From contig JAOVFP010000001.1 of NCBI GenBank assembly GCA_025738555.1, positions 4,836,001-4,900,000 on the forward strand: a stretch of 64,000 nucleotides of DNA. The letters are read 5' to 3'. The notes beneath the pieces were generated by a model, which saw only the letters and a program-made list of their open reading frames with translations, had not been told where the DNA came from and did not search any database. The position numbers were made by a program, and so were the translations under genes. How positions within the stretch are numbered: the first letter of the stretch is position 1; each line of letters opens with the position of its first letter. The DNA comes from Cyathus striatus. Lineage: Eukaryota > Basidiomycota > Agaricomycetes > Agaricales > Nidulariaceae. Shown here piece by piece: positions 44,547-56,164 of the stretch.

Positions 44547-46380
44547 GACTGGTTATTCTCATCCGTTGTTGTGTATAATTCATTGGTTGTATTTAGCATA
44601 GTTAAGGTTGGTGGGGTTTGTGCCACTGTCTACTACTAGACTCAGCTTATAAAGCCATGAAGGAGTTCACCCAACAGTGAGAAGTTACTTATCCTTCAAG
44701 CTAGGTCTAGGCACTAGGTGCTAGCCATGTAAGGTTATGACTCCTTACAAGCTGCAGTTTGGGTCAAGATTGCATGTCTTTATGTATTGTGGAGAATGGA
44801 AGTAGGAGTGTGTCTCACTAGGTGGAGGGGATGAGTGATGTATGTATGGATGGGTTGAGAATTTCAGTGACATAATCAAGAAGGATATATTTGTGAGCAT
44901 AAGTATCTAAGTGTTCTAGAGTTCTTGACCATGGGTTTCATCTATGTTCACATTCAAATAGGCTTCCTTCTACTCCATCTCCATTTAGGGTGAGTCATGG
45001 GTTAGGGTATTCTGTTCATTAGGAGTCCTTTGTCATATGTGGTTATGTGGTGTATGTGGGGTGGAACAGAGAGTCTTGCTTATGGAGGTATGTTTAGGAT
45101 CGCACCCAGACAACAGACTCCATCCATACCTCCAGGTTACAGACAGGTATAAGGCGCTGGTGGCGCTGGTGGAAATAATCATAGGTATAGTATGAGGCAA
45201 TCAGAAGTAGTACAAAGATACATAGGCCTGGAATTATGAGCCAAAGGAGTCTGATGTGGGGGGCATTTGATGGTGATCGTTTGTTGAGTCAATATGTTGT
45301 CTATTTATGTGTCTGGTTCATGGATAGGGTCGAGCTGTTGTAGTGTAGTGTATCTGGAAGACTGGGTTTGTTCTGATGCAGGGTAGCATCAGGGGATTGC
45401 TGAATTGGCTTGACATGTTTAGCATTTAGTTTGATAGTCATGGTTATGGACACTGTAGGGTTTCGAATTTGGTGGTGTTCTGCATCTGAGGGGCAGTTGG
45501 GGATAGTGGGCATTAGAGATAGTTTGCAGCAGTATAGTGGTTCTAATGGACTACTTTCACTATCTACATATGGTCCAGTAAGAGGGTAGGTATTGTATCA
45601 GTCTCTACGATGGGCTTGGTTGCAGTGCACATATAGGGGGCTAGGTAACAGGTTAGTCAGGGATTGTGTGATTGTGATAGATAAGAGGGGGGATACCTGT
45701 ACATTCTTGTTGCGGTGTTGGCAGGGGGTTGGGACAGCGGCATGGTGGTATGACCAGAAATACAAGTCAGTGATCTGTACGTCAGGCATAGGAGGAAGAT
45801 TGTGGTCCAGAAGGAGGAGAGAAAGAGTGCTATGAAAGCACTTTTGAGGATGATGTATTCAAGTTCAGGAGGTGTCATCTGGAATGAGTTAGGAGTGGGG
45901 GACAAGGGGAGTTGTATATTTATACAAGAATCCTTTGCATATGGGGTTTAGCGTGTTACCATCTATAGGGTCTTAGAAATATATTCCTGTTACGTTATGT
46001 GGTAGGTGTATTTCATGACCGAGATGGGGGCTAGAGTTAGGCTGTCTTGTTGGTTTGTTGTCATCATTACTCTGTTGACACATGTCAGTTGTCATATGTG
46101 TCACTTGAATGTATTTCTCATTGGTTCATTGTCGTCATTTTTGTTTGCCATGTATCATGTATCATATGTGAACATAGAGTCTAAATCTCAGGCTTAGGTT
46201 ATGAGGAGTGGCAGGACAAATGTATATTTCATAGGTATGGAATCTACATTGGAGCAAGTACAGGAAGGGATAGGAAACATATTTATATTTATAGTTGTAT
46301 TTATATTGTGAGCAAGGTTGGTAGCAAACATATGTATCTATATATTCTCAGAGACCCCTACCCTGGAGCCATGTCCCCTT
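44547..46380 (-). other. Inter-ORF stretch of the LINE with broken membrane-protein-like frames
   Basis: Between ORF1 and ORF2, about 1.8 kb, too long for a usual spacer. On the minus strand 45905-45657 encodes a hydrophobic segment (SAFIALFLSSFWTTIFLLCL). The frame 45513-45094, with two internal stops (TAG, TGA), encodes LLWLIIPGLCIFVLLLIASY followed by basic FHQRHQRLIP. It may be a captured gene, a nested insertion, or chance. No family recognised. Confidence 0.35.
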
Positions 46381-48206
46381 CATGAAGACCCTCTGCCTCC
46401 CCCCCAGTTTCCATTGGTAAAGGAGCCATGCCCCATGTTGGTTCTAGTGTTGGTGCAGTCTGATCCCCTCCTGTTCAGATCAGCAGCAGTGAGGTGATGG
46501 CAGGATTGTGCAATGTGTGTGTCATGCCACCCAGGGATGCTGATGAGGGGGCAGAAGTGCACAGAGTGGTCTTGAGAGAAGCAGATGAGGCACCAGATGA
46601 TGGGAGCTGTAGTTTCATTGATGGGATGGGGGATAACATAGGTGGGGATCTGGATATGGCAAATGGCTTCAACCCATTATTGTTCTCCACTGGAAAGGAG
46701 TGAGGGGCAGCAAGTGTATGAGAGAGTCCATTCTTTCCCTTCACTCCCAGGGTTAGCATAACGAGTGGTGACAGAGAGGGTGTTGAGGAATGCTTCCATT
46801 AATGGTCCATGAACATAGCTAGTCTCTTGAGAGGCGATAGGCATAGAGTCATGGGCATTGTCTGCTACGGACCATACCGAAGCTGTACCACAGAGGGTGA
46901 CAGTGGTAGCAGTAACCACTCTGGTCTGGTTCACTGTGGTGCCTTCAATAGCTTTGAGGCCAGTGAGGTGAGTGCAGAAGGAGGTGCGGAGGAGGGGGAG
47001 GGGGAGAATAAACATGGTAATGTTGGCATTGTTGTATACTTCTTGCATGGAGACGGATGCAAGCTGGGCAGGGGTGAGATTACATAGGAAGTAGTATTGT
47101 GGTGGGTGATATCTGGTGGAACCGAGACTGGCATGTGGGGAGTTCATGGGGAGTAGCTGGATGGGGAGGAGGTTGGGCTCTGCAATGTCATGGCGTTTGA
47201 GCTCTGTGATGAGGAGCTCACGGCGCTTCTCATTGCTAGCCTGCACAGTGTCTCAGCCAGCCCAGACAAGGGCCTTGAGTCTGAATTCATTGCATGGGTC
47301 TTCATACATTTGCCTGCCTGTGGCAACCATTAGAGCGAGGAGAACCCATTCCTGAAGCATGATCTTGTGGAAGCCACCAGTAGGAGCACGTGTGTAGTTG
47401 GATAGTAATGCCATGCCAGTGGGGACCTGTGAGGCCAAGAAAGATGAAGTCATGGAGGATCCTGGAGCATTGGTGGAAGACGACATTGTGGAGAAAGTGG
47501 GAGGGGCAGGTGTTGATGACAATGTGGGGGCTGTGCCATCAATTACCATATTTGACATGTTGTTGGGCTCCCGAGTTGCAGTGGATGAGTGTTCAACAGC
47601 ACTCCAGGCAGCAGCCAGTTTAGGGGGATGGGAGCTGAGAGGCCAGAAGACCTGTGGTAGAAAGCCTTCGCAAATGTTGAGCTTTTTGCTGGGACCGACT
47701 TCGAGTGGAAAAAGTCTTGTTCCTGGGTGAGGGGGGTGAGGTATGAGGGAGAGCGAGGGGATAGTGATGCTTACCTTATCCACAACCTTCCCAACTAGTG
47801 AGTGTGTGCTTACTTCACTCCTTTTCATGACACGTCCACAGGTGGGGGTGTAGGGGAGGTGGGGAAAGTCGGCCTCATCCATCAAAGTTTTGAGGTTATC
47901 GTTATTGCGATGGATTTTTGAGGCTGGAGCCATGGGGGGGGAGTGTTCACAGCGACACTTGTCACCATACAGGGGAGGGGGACCATCTGCATTTGGGGCA
48001 GAGTTTGCATCAACGTCCATGAGAGACATGATATGAGCTTGGGTTTTGTGAGTGTGAGTGGGTGGTAAGTTGTGAGGAAGAGCAGTGTGCAAGACAGGAG
48101 AAGTAGTACCAGATAGTGTGGGTTGGGGAGCAGAGATGGGCATAGGATACCGTGGTGTGGATATGTACTTGGATTCAGGAGAGAACAGCCAGGGCTTGTA
48201 GGCCAT
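46381..48206 (-). pseudogene. LINE ORF1 (Gag-like), decayed
   Basis: Starts at 48206 (MAYKPWLFSPESKYISTPRY). Pro/Ser/Thr-rich N-terminal half (DVDANSAPNADGPPPLYGDK), then a more ordered part (GFHKIMLQEWVLLALMVATG, FRLKALVWAG). After a TGA where Arg fits (about 47250) it goes on QASNEKRRELLITELKRHDI, YHPPQYYFLCNLTPAQLASV, and a tail with Ser-rich text and finally Gly/Asn-rich NGNWGGGRGSS in another frame. Position upstream of ORF2 and RNA-binding-like composition support ORF1; zinc knuckles were not seen. Confidence 0.55.
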
Positions 48207-48946
48207 GTATTTTTGGGAGAAAGAAGCAAGTTGATAAAGTTGTATGTTTTGAGAAGAAAAAGAAAAGGTTCAGTTGATGTCACAAGCAACACATTGCAAA
48301 GGAGGCTGCATGTACAGGGGTCCAGGGGAGCATGGTGGGCAGTGTGTTGGTCAGATGATGGCATCTTTGTACTTGAAGGTGAGTCCACTTCTGAGCCATA
48401 CAACAAGTATTCGAGGAATACTTTGGATTGGGGATACAGGGTTTGTACTGGTAGTACGGCGCTACAATCTACTTGTGTTTATCTAACCCTGAGAGGTACC
48501 TCGCCCTCAGGAGATGCCATCCATTGCCATGATTGCACCTGTCTCCTGTGTTAATCGGTGCAAGGGGGCAGCCTAAGGCTCAGGCACATCACCGAGGTCA
48601 TCTGGGCTCTGAGTAGAGTCCCGTCACTGTGAACAACAATGTATGGATGCCTGTCCTTGTCCCCACTTGAGCGTGGGAGAGTAACCAGATGGTGGTGGTT
48701 ACAGATCAAGGAGCCCCCCAAGTATTATATTTAACTCAGTGGCGATGCAGTAAATGGTGTGCCATAATATTTTTCATATGTTTACAGAGTAGTACATCTC
48801 AAATCTGGTTCTGTCTGCTATTTCACCTGGAATCTATTAATTTCTGAAATTTTGTGATTTCATGAAGACAATCGTTAAAGCTTTTCTGATATTGAGACTC
48901 AGAGCACCGAGAAGTTGAATTTATATACTTCGAAAGCCAGTATTCC
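48207..48946. other. LINE 5' region or spacer
   Basis: More GC-rich than the LINE body around 48480-48720, which may be the 5' UTR/promoter of the LINE. No coding features recognised. Confidence 0.35.
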
Positions 48947-49994
48947 CACTACCTTTAGGTGGTAGGGTTTTAGGGGGCGAAAGTAAATTTTTTTGGCAGG
49001 GATTTTCATAAAAACAAGGTGACGTAGTGACTAGTAATTGGCACGCCCCTTGGTCTCAAAATCCAAGCAGTGGTGTCTTTGTCTGTCCTTTTGCGATTTT
49101 ATTTTCTTCCTTCCTTCCTTATTCCTACTTTACCCTCCATCATTGATCAATCGCAACACTGTCAGTTCTTCTTAATGGTGTAGTGGTTGAGGCTTTATAC
49201 AATGAGCTGCTAAAAGGGTGCTTTGTCTGTATCAACTTGCTATCAACTGCCGCGGCCTCAGGAATTGTATTGGAAATCGGTGTTCATACAGCTGAAATTA
49301 CTGTTACAACGACAAGGTTGCTCGCATGTTCCCTGAATATTTGCGTGCATTCTGAGTCTCGTTGGGGTGTTTGTAAATTGGCTGAGTCGTTCTTGGTATG
49401 ACGGATGCCAAAGGTCTCTCTCGCCAACGAATTTGCTTGCTCACTACCTTTGCTACCTGTGCTCTCGAGATGGAGCCAATTGTTATGCCAATGCTCTCTG
49501 ACTCTTCATCTCCTAGCCCTTCAACTCCTCGCAAGTGTCCCTCGGAAAGTTTCCTGCCCTTTGTTCCTCCACTTTCCGCTAAGCCTATGCTTCCACATCT
49601 GCCATCTGAGACCTCTTCAGCTTCTCCCTCGAAGAAAAGCAAGTGTTACTGAAGCACGTATCCGCTCCCTACTGTGTTGGTTCTGTGTATTCCAAATTTT
49701 GTACCTCTTCTTCCCTTGAAGTAGCTGCCTCAATGGCCTCTTTGTATTTTTGACGTTATCTATCATCTTCTGATACGGACTTTAGCGCGTTTCTGAATTT
49801 TACCTCTTTCTTTGTCTACCTCTTATGTACCGTTGTCTCCTTATGAAAATATCAAAACCCTTACTTACTTTCTTATATTCCCAAACTTGTACTGCTACTT
49901 TCTTACAGAAATCTAATGATATTGGTTTTGCTCACTCTAGATTTTCCCTGTTTTCTGCTTGCCCTCGTCACCTTACAAGGAAAAATGGGTAGTG
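48947..49994. mobile_element. Short repeat element, copy B, CACTACC/GGTAGTG ends
   Basis: Left end CACTACCTTTAGGTGGTAGG, right end GGTAGTGGGC, matching copy A at 27591. The cargo differs: short T/C-rich sequence with one Ser/Pro-rich frame (49398-49652, ending SPSKKSKCY). It lacks the EGF fragment of copy A. No transposase. Confidence 0.55.
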
Positions 49995-50100
49995 GGCTAT
50001 GCTGGCAAGAGCCGGCCTTAGGGTTTATATAATAGAATCATAATTTGTGTGTGCCGTCTCTACCGGAACATTGGTTTCGTTTTTACCATTACAGTATTCG

Positions 50101-50430
50101 CTAAATACTTTCGACGTCTACCAAATCAACTTCAGCAACCGCATTCGAGACGGGTGAGCCTGGATCCGTAATTGGTGTAACACTAAGCTCTGTTTCAAAA
50201 AATATGTTGTCGGTTTCTAGAATATGAACAGGTGCCTCGAATGCAAGGCAAATGATGCATTGAAGACTATTTGGCAGAATTTGGGGCCAAGTATAGATAA
50301 ACACGATTTATCGAAGACTTGAATCAAAGGGATGCTTTCCACTGGAGACGGGATGCGAGGGAAAGAAGAGAAGGGTGAGGAATTGAATGAAGATTGACGG
50401 AATGATTCTCGTCCATTACGTTGAATGATT
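50101..50430 (-). pseudogene. Relic of a lactonohydrolase (SMP-30-like) exon
   Basis: Minus-strand text VFDKSCLSILGPKFCQIVFN followed in another frame by LAFEAPVHILETDNIFFETE lines up with exon 2 of the intact gene at 51095-52609 (VFDESFMSVLGPNPIFVQVA, FEAPIYVPETDEIFFSSS). A frameshift lies between the blocks, and the other exons are missing. Confidence 0.7.
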
Positions 50431-51094
50431 TCGATTTCGGGAGAATAATCTAATCATATTTACTAGAGTGAGTCTTAATGGAAGAGATGATGTTTGATAC
50501 TAATGCCTAATAAGCTCGAGCTATTGGAGTTTATTTCTGTGCAAACACAAGCGGAGGTAAATACCAAAATGAGAAGTATGACGTTCATTTGAACGAGTGA
50601 TGTTATGATTTAGTGGGTACGCAGAGACGGCTCCATAAGAGTAGCAAAATCACCTATATACTTCTCTAGGTATATTTAGACACGGCGCTCCGGAAATACT
50701 CCCTCAAACGTTGGCAATGGTACAGAGGGCTCACAATAATCCGAGGTCAGATGACATCTCACCACTAGTGAACTAGATGTGTACAAATATTCGTCCCGCA
50801 CCCTTCAAACATACTTTATTGAATCTGTAGCCAGTGTTCGGATGATCCAGAAGCGAATTCGTACCAAGAGGGTTAGTATCAAGTTAGAGTACCATATAAA
50901 ATACAATGACGCCCGCCCAATCCTCGTATGAACGGGAACAAATCGGATAACTCACACACATATTTTAATTGTAGGCGACTTCGACTTCAGTTTAAAGCCA
51001 CAAATTCATTAAATTTGATGCATTAAACTGAAGACTAAGAAAAGCGACTCTGATATGGAAATTTCAGTAAGATGATATTGTTGAAAACCGCAGC
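50431..51094. other. Intergenic, relic remains and 3' flank
   Basis: About 660 bp, AT-rich. No further lactonohydrolase blocks recognised. Confidence 0.4.
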
Positions 51095-52609
51095 CTATAA
51101 AGTGAAAAGACCGCTCTTCGCAGCTATTTTGGCAATGAATAAGGTATGACCTCCCAAAATCATCAGCCTTCCGTCTCCAGCAAACGCCATGTTGGCGACG
51201 CTGTTTCCGATGAAGAATTTTCCGAGGAGCCTGCCTTTTGGATTCCACACCTAATATTTAACGGTATAAGACATCATTTAAAGAATAATACCAACAGACC
51301 AACAGAGCGACCTACCTGAACGCCTTCTCCACAACCAGCATATACATTACCTTGACTATCTACAATAATTCCATCTGGTAGGAAGGAATCGGGAAATGCA
51401 AATGCACGTTTGTTCGTGAACATTAATGTATCAGGATCAACGTCGAATGCGTATCTGCTCCATGGTTAGAATGATTGGAATATATGCAAGCAGAAATAAC
51501 GAACATTAAGGCCGGAAGGGTTTGGACTACTCCATTAACTCCGAATCCAGTGGTATCGGTGCTGGACGGAACAAGTCAATAAATAGCTGAAACTTGACCA
51601 TAAATGACCTACATATAAGCAATTTTTCCGTCAGGGGAGAATGCAATTCCGTTCGGCATTTGAATATCTCCTACCACAACTTGTACGCTTGCTGTTTCAG
51701 GATCGAACATATACACTTGAGGAGGCATGAGAGGAGGTGGTCGGACACCAAGAACAAAGCCATAACTGTATATATATCGACTTAAACAACCAAATTTGGG
51801 GGCTTTTTTTTAAAAAAAAATCAGCCACACCTTGGATCAGTAAAAAATACTTTCCCGCTTGGGTGTATTTTGAGGTCATCAATGGAATTGAATTGCCTTC
51901 CAAAATAGTTATCCAGTATCACCGTGAAGTTAAATGGCGGTTTAGGATCAACGAGTGCAAGAACAGGCGGATTCTGGCCAAATCCTTCTGTGGAGTACAA
52001 AAGTGATCCTTGGAATGGACCTGTCCCACCATTCGTCATGTTAAGCGTCCCAGGAAGGTCAAGCTAACAATTAAATTTGTGAATTAGATTACAGGAGAAA
52101 TCATGCAGGAGCGATGCGCACTGTTTCCACAGGGACGTTGATGTCGCTTGAGTTACTCGCTAGAGCTTCCTCGACATCCGCCATTTTCACTTTGCTCACA
52201 CGATTGGATTGACTGGAGCTGACATCAAAGAGTGAACTGGAAAAGAATATTTCATCCGTTTCGGGAACATAAATAGGTGCTTCAAAGGCAAAAGCAAATG
52301 TCGCATTGCTTGCTACTTGGACGAAGATTGGGTTGGGACCAAGAACAGACATGAAAGATTCATCAAAGACTTGGATAAACGGCGGGGTTCGGCCATGTGG
52401 ATTGAATGTCTGGTTTGACGAGGACGTTCGAAATGTCGCGTTTTCACCCAAGACCGCGAACGATGTAGGAGGAAGGAGCTGTTGACATTCAGGTTATGGA
52501 GTTCAAAATATTAACATCCTTCAGAACTCACGTCTAAAGATGTCGAGGCATTACTACCTGCGTTCTGGGCAAGTACAGCACCAATTAGACCAAAAAAGAC
52601 TAGATTCAT
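51095..52609 (-). CDS. Secreted SMP-30/gluconolactonase-like lactonohydrolase
   Basis: Six-bladed beta-propeller family that opens lactones using a divalent metal. The start at 52609 gives the signal MNLVFFGLIGAVLAQNAG. About eight exons. Blocks in order: LLPPTSFAVLGENATF, PPFIQVFDESFMSVLGPNPI, FAFEAPIYVPETDEIFFSSS, LDLPGTLNMTNGGTGPFQGS, YFGRQFNSIDDLKIHPSGKV (the N-S-I-DD/HPSG region), FFTDPSYGFVLG, QVYMFDPETASVQVVVGDIQ, MPNGIAFSPDGKIAYI, YAFDVDPDTLMF, DGIIVDSQGNVYAGCGEGVQ, VWNPKGRLLGKF and FAGDGRLMILGGHTLFIAKI. It ends AAKSGLFTL before TAG 51095-51097. No lesion seen. A TA-rich TATA candidate lies at 52673-52685. It is the only intact member of three copies in the window; substrate unknown. 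Confidence 0.87.
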
Positions 52610-54313
52610 CGAAGATATAGAGCAGCTAGTGCAAAGACAGATGTATGGGTGTCCTGGCGAAGCTTCCTCCTATACATATATATATGTTTTCTCCTGATGC
52701 TATACGATATGTCAGGAGACGTAGTAATCAAGGGGAGCAGCGGTGAGCGAAAGTATATATTTAGAGCCAGGCTTACAATATGCGCATTGACCTTCAGTTT
52801 CAGCTACCTACACCAGTGGCGCTGTAGTCGCGGCTACGTGCATTCTACATTGCTGGCACTTCCATCCTTGTCCTCTCTTGTTCCGTGCCTCGCTTGTCGA
52901 TGCATTTAGCTCAAGGAAAGGGGATATAGGCGCTGCTGATGTCTAATTCAGCTAAAAGTATCATATGGCACATATGATAAGAGGTGTCATTATTCAGTTG
53001 AAACGTGGGGTACTGATGGGTATGATTTTTGTTACTAAAAATTACAGAAGTGAGTATAACCATGGAACGAAGAGCGCTCACCGTATTCCTACACAGCGTC
53101 GGTATCTTTTCCACCAAGTGTCGCTCATTTTCAAGGTACGAGTGCAGAAAGATACTAAGCATAGCACATGGGCCTAAGTATTTATGTTGGAATGTCACTT
53201 GAGTACTCGGACAACGTACCGATGTCGGAAGGACCGAACGAGTTTTGTCGGTTGAAATTTGATATCGGAAATAATCGGCTGACAAAGCTTTGATGGTGGC
53301 CGCCGGAATCAAGGACTCATTCGGTTTCTCTCTTCCCTCTCTTCCTTTGCATCAGTCTCTTCAACTATTCCGAATATCTGAACAACATGGCACATCATAC
53401 TCGTGTCCATTCGGACCGAAGCTGGTGACTGTTCAGCTGGGATACTACTGCTTTAACGTCACAGAAAGACTAATAGCCTTCTTTCGCCGAGAGTATCTAT
53501 GAATTCTTCCTAAGGCTCTTGTACGCAAAATCCGTCAGCAGTATGCTTTGGGCCGCTAGGCATATCGCGGCAGTCACCGGTGGGCCAGCCACCGTCAATC
53601 ATATTATTCACAGGATGCAGGCCTCAGGCAGGCCAGGACCCACCGAAACAATATCAGGTTCTTCCGAGTAGTAGGTTCATAGGATGAGATAGCTGATGGT
53701 CTCACGATTACAATCAATCATTGATAAGTAGAGGAGAATCGGGGTAGAGGAAGAAGATGGAAGTAATCAACTAAGCTTCGTGGAAAAGAGTCTAAAATGG
53801 AGCGCTCTCGACTTTTGAGGCTAAGATTTCAGTCATTTCCAATCCCTCCCTACGCCTACTCGTTCGCAGCGAACATTCGACGCGCCTGTACTCCTCTTTC
53901 AACACCTCCCCCCCTCACCGAGTACGTGGCATATCCAAACTCCCAATGCGCTCTGAACGGTTTCTCCAAACACGTGTTACTTTCATCTTAGGCGAGTTTT
54001 ACCAGAAAATCGGTTCTCTCCAATAGTTCACAGCAACAGAATATCCCGTATTACCTCCTTCGTGTCTTCGCTGACAATCTAACGCAACCCCGGAGTATAT
54101 ACCCTTCCATTTAAAGTCTTTGCCGAGTTAGGGCATAGCGATCTCGCGGAGAATCGCCCACCAAAGAGTTAATTCCGCGTGCGATATACAGCTGTTTCCG
54201 TGGGATTCAACGAAAAACATCACCCCACTGATTTTGTCGCTTTCTCTGGGCGGAAGGAGGGTTTACCGACCTCCTCAAATACTTCTCTTTCCTTCTACTC
54301 TTGAGACATAACC
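52610..54313. other. Intergenic, divergent promoters of lactonohydrolase and desaturase
   Basis: About 1.7 kb. Short frames (52911-53312 minus, 53290-53502 plus) show no recognisable features. The last 300 bp before 54314 are pyrimidine-rich, as in strong fungal promoters. Confidence 0.45.
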
Positions 54314-55842
54314 ATGCTCTCCTCTCTCACTAAGAACTTCCCCGACACACACGGGGTGCGATGGTTTAACGTTGGTGTGCTCACGGTGACACCAGCCATT
54401 GCGGTATATGGGCTATTGTTCGCGCAGCGGCGACGTGAAACTATATTCTTTTCGGTTGTATACTACATATTTTCGATGCTGGGTGAGAAACAGTCGTCAT
54501 CGATGCCATCTTCTCGTAAAGCTGAACGTAACGCGTTCCTCGTGGAACAGGTATCACTGCAGGTATGTGTATTTGTAAAGGAAGAAGGAAGTCGTTGACA
54601 GCGATGTCATAGGTTATCACCGACTATGGTCTCATCGATCATACAATGCTTCTTCGCTGTTGCAGTATTTTTTGCTATTTGGAGGAACAAGCGCCGTGCA
54701 AGGATCCTGCTACTGGTGGGCAAGAGCGCATCGTTCGCATCATCGTCATACGGATACCGACTTGGATCCCTATGATGCCAATCGCGGTTTGTTATGGACA
54801 CACATCGGGTGGATGGTATTCAAGTCCAAACTTCGCTCTGGTCCAGCAGACATCTCTGATCTGCGAAAAGACCCGCTGATCCAGTGGCAACATCATCATT
54901 ATTTTCCTCTGGCCATGATCTTCGGCTATCTTCTCCCGTCTCTGGTGCCTGGGATATTTTGGGGGGATTGGTTAGGAGGAATCTACTTCTCTGGAGCGTT
55001 ACGTCTGACAGTGGCACATCATGCAAGTTGTTCGATTACTTTTCTGTGTATGCTTCATTGAACTTATTTCCGACAACTCTTAAAAGAGTACATTTTGCAT
55101 TAATTCCATTGCTCACTGGCTCGGATCGACGCCATACGACGACATATTGTCCCCAAGAGATCATCTCCTGTCGGCGATCTTGACAATGGGAGAAGGCTAT
55201 CACAACTTCCACCATCAGTTCCCAATGGATTATCGAAATGCATTCCATTGGTATCAATATGATCCCACCAAATGGTTTATTGGAGTGTGCAATCTATTCG
55301 GACTAGCGACTCATCTTCGCGTTTTTCCCAGCAATGAAATTGCCAAGGGCGCGTTGATAATGAAATTGAAAGAGCTAAAAAATGCGCAGGAGAACATAAG
55401 TTGGCCGAAGTCACTCAACGATTTACCAATAATTAGTTGGAACGAATGTGAGCCATACTTACTTTCCACGTTTGATTATCCAAGCTAAACTAATTTTGTA
55501 GTCCAAGAAGAATCTCGAACCCGACCTCTAATTTTGGTGTCAGGATTTATCCACGACGTCACGGATTTCATCGAACAACATCCGGGAGGGGCGAGCTACC
55601 TGACTAAAAGTTCCGGGGCAGACGCTACAGCGCAATTCTTTGGCGGGGTGTACAGACACTCGAATGCGGCACACAATGCAAGTACCCACACACTCTAAAG
55701 CGTATTTTGCCATCTAAATTTCATATACATGCAGCTGTTGTCGATGATGCGGGTCGCCGTTCTCGCAGGAGGTGTAGAGACAGTGGGAGACAACGTGATA
55801 CCACCCTCTCAGAGGCTATTTGTCAGTGAGCGGAGTCCATAG
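54314..55842 (+). CDS. OLE1: Delta-9 acyl-CoA desaturase with C-terminal cytochrome b5 domain
   Basis: ER-membrane enzyme that makes palmitoleate and oleate from saturated acyl-CoA. Exons 54314-54482, 54551-54562, 54613-55022, 55087-55447, 55502-55677 and 55735-55842 give 411 aa. Three histidine boxes are present: GITAGYHRLWSH (first box spans the 12-bp exon 2), ARAHRSHHRHTDTDLDPY and GEGYHNFHHQFPMDYRN. The fused b5 domain has FIHDVTDFIEQHPGGASYL and FFGGVYRHSNAAHN, with the expected haem His residues. The introns after 55022 and 55677 begin with gcaagt instead of GT; only these donors keep the frame (HH|STFCINSIAHWLG and HN|LLSMMRVAVL). Somewhat short compared with yeast Ole1 because the N-terminus is short. 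Start at the first ATG; upstream stops support it. Confidence 0.92.
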
Positions 55843-56164
55843 CAAAGGAATTATTATGTAGTTTTCTTTTTCTCATTAAGCGGGTATTTGGAAGTTCGCA
55901 ATAGACTGGTTTACGGTTTTTGAAATAGGGTTAAATTTAGGCGTTTTTAGTTTGTGAAGAGTTATTACGTCCCCTTCGAAGTCCACAAGCGGATTTATTA
56001 GTTGTATAAATAGGCAGCTCGCTATTTATTTCCAGCTTATCAGATAACGAATTATAAATATATACATATATATTACACAATGCATTCGGGTTTCAAGTTC
56101 AACCTTTCCAGAAATTATCATAAGAAGCACTGGCATTCACGCCCTAATTAATAATAAGCCTCCA
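55843..56164. other. Convergent 3' region, desaturase / dioxygenase
   Basis: AT-rich gap with a TATATA run near 56058. No gene. Confidence 0.4.

Larger units (their letters stand above)
37466..48206 (-). mobile_element. Tad-like non-LTR retrotransposon (LINE), decayed and interrupted
   Basis: Minus-strand element in the order ORF1 (48206 to about 46380), an inter-ORF stretch, then ORF2 (44546-37466) with APE endonuclease, reverse transcriptase, RNase H and a C-terminal Cys/His domain. RNase H after RT is typical of the Tad group. ORF2 is split by an inserted 1963-bp element (38189-40151). True element ends and target duplications were not found; the 5' UTR may extend towards 48900. Confidence 0.8.

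Noticed and set aside
49170..49195. tRNA-like A-box (TGGTGTAGTGGTT) suggesting a SINE or tRNA gene in copy B
   Set aside because: No B-box or cloverleaf could be built downstream; single motif only.
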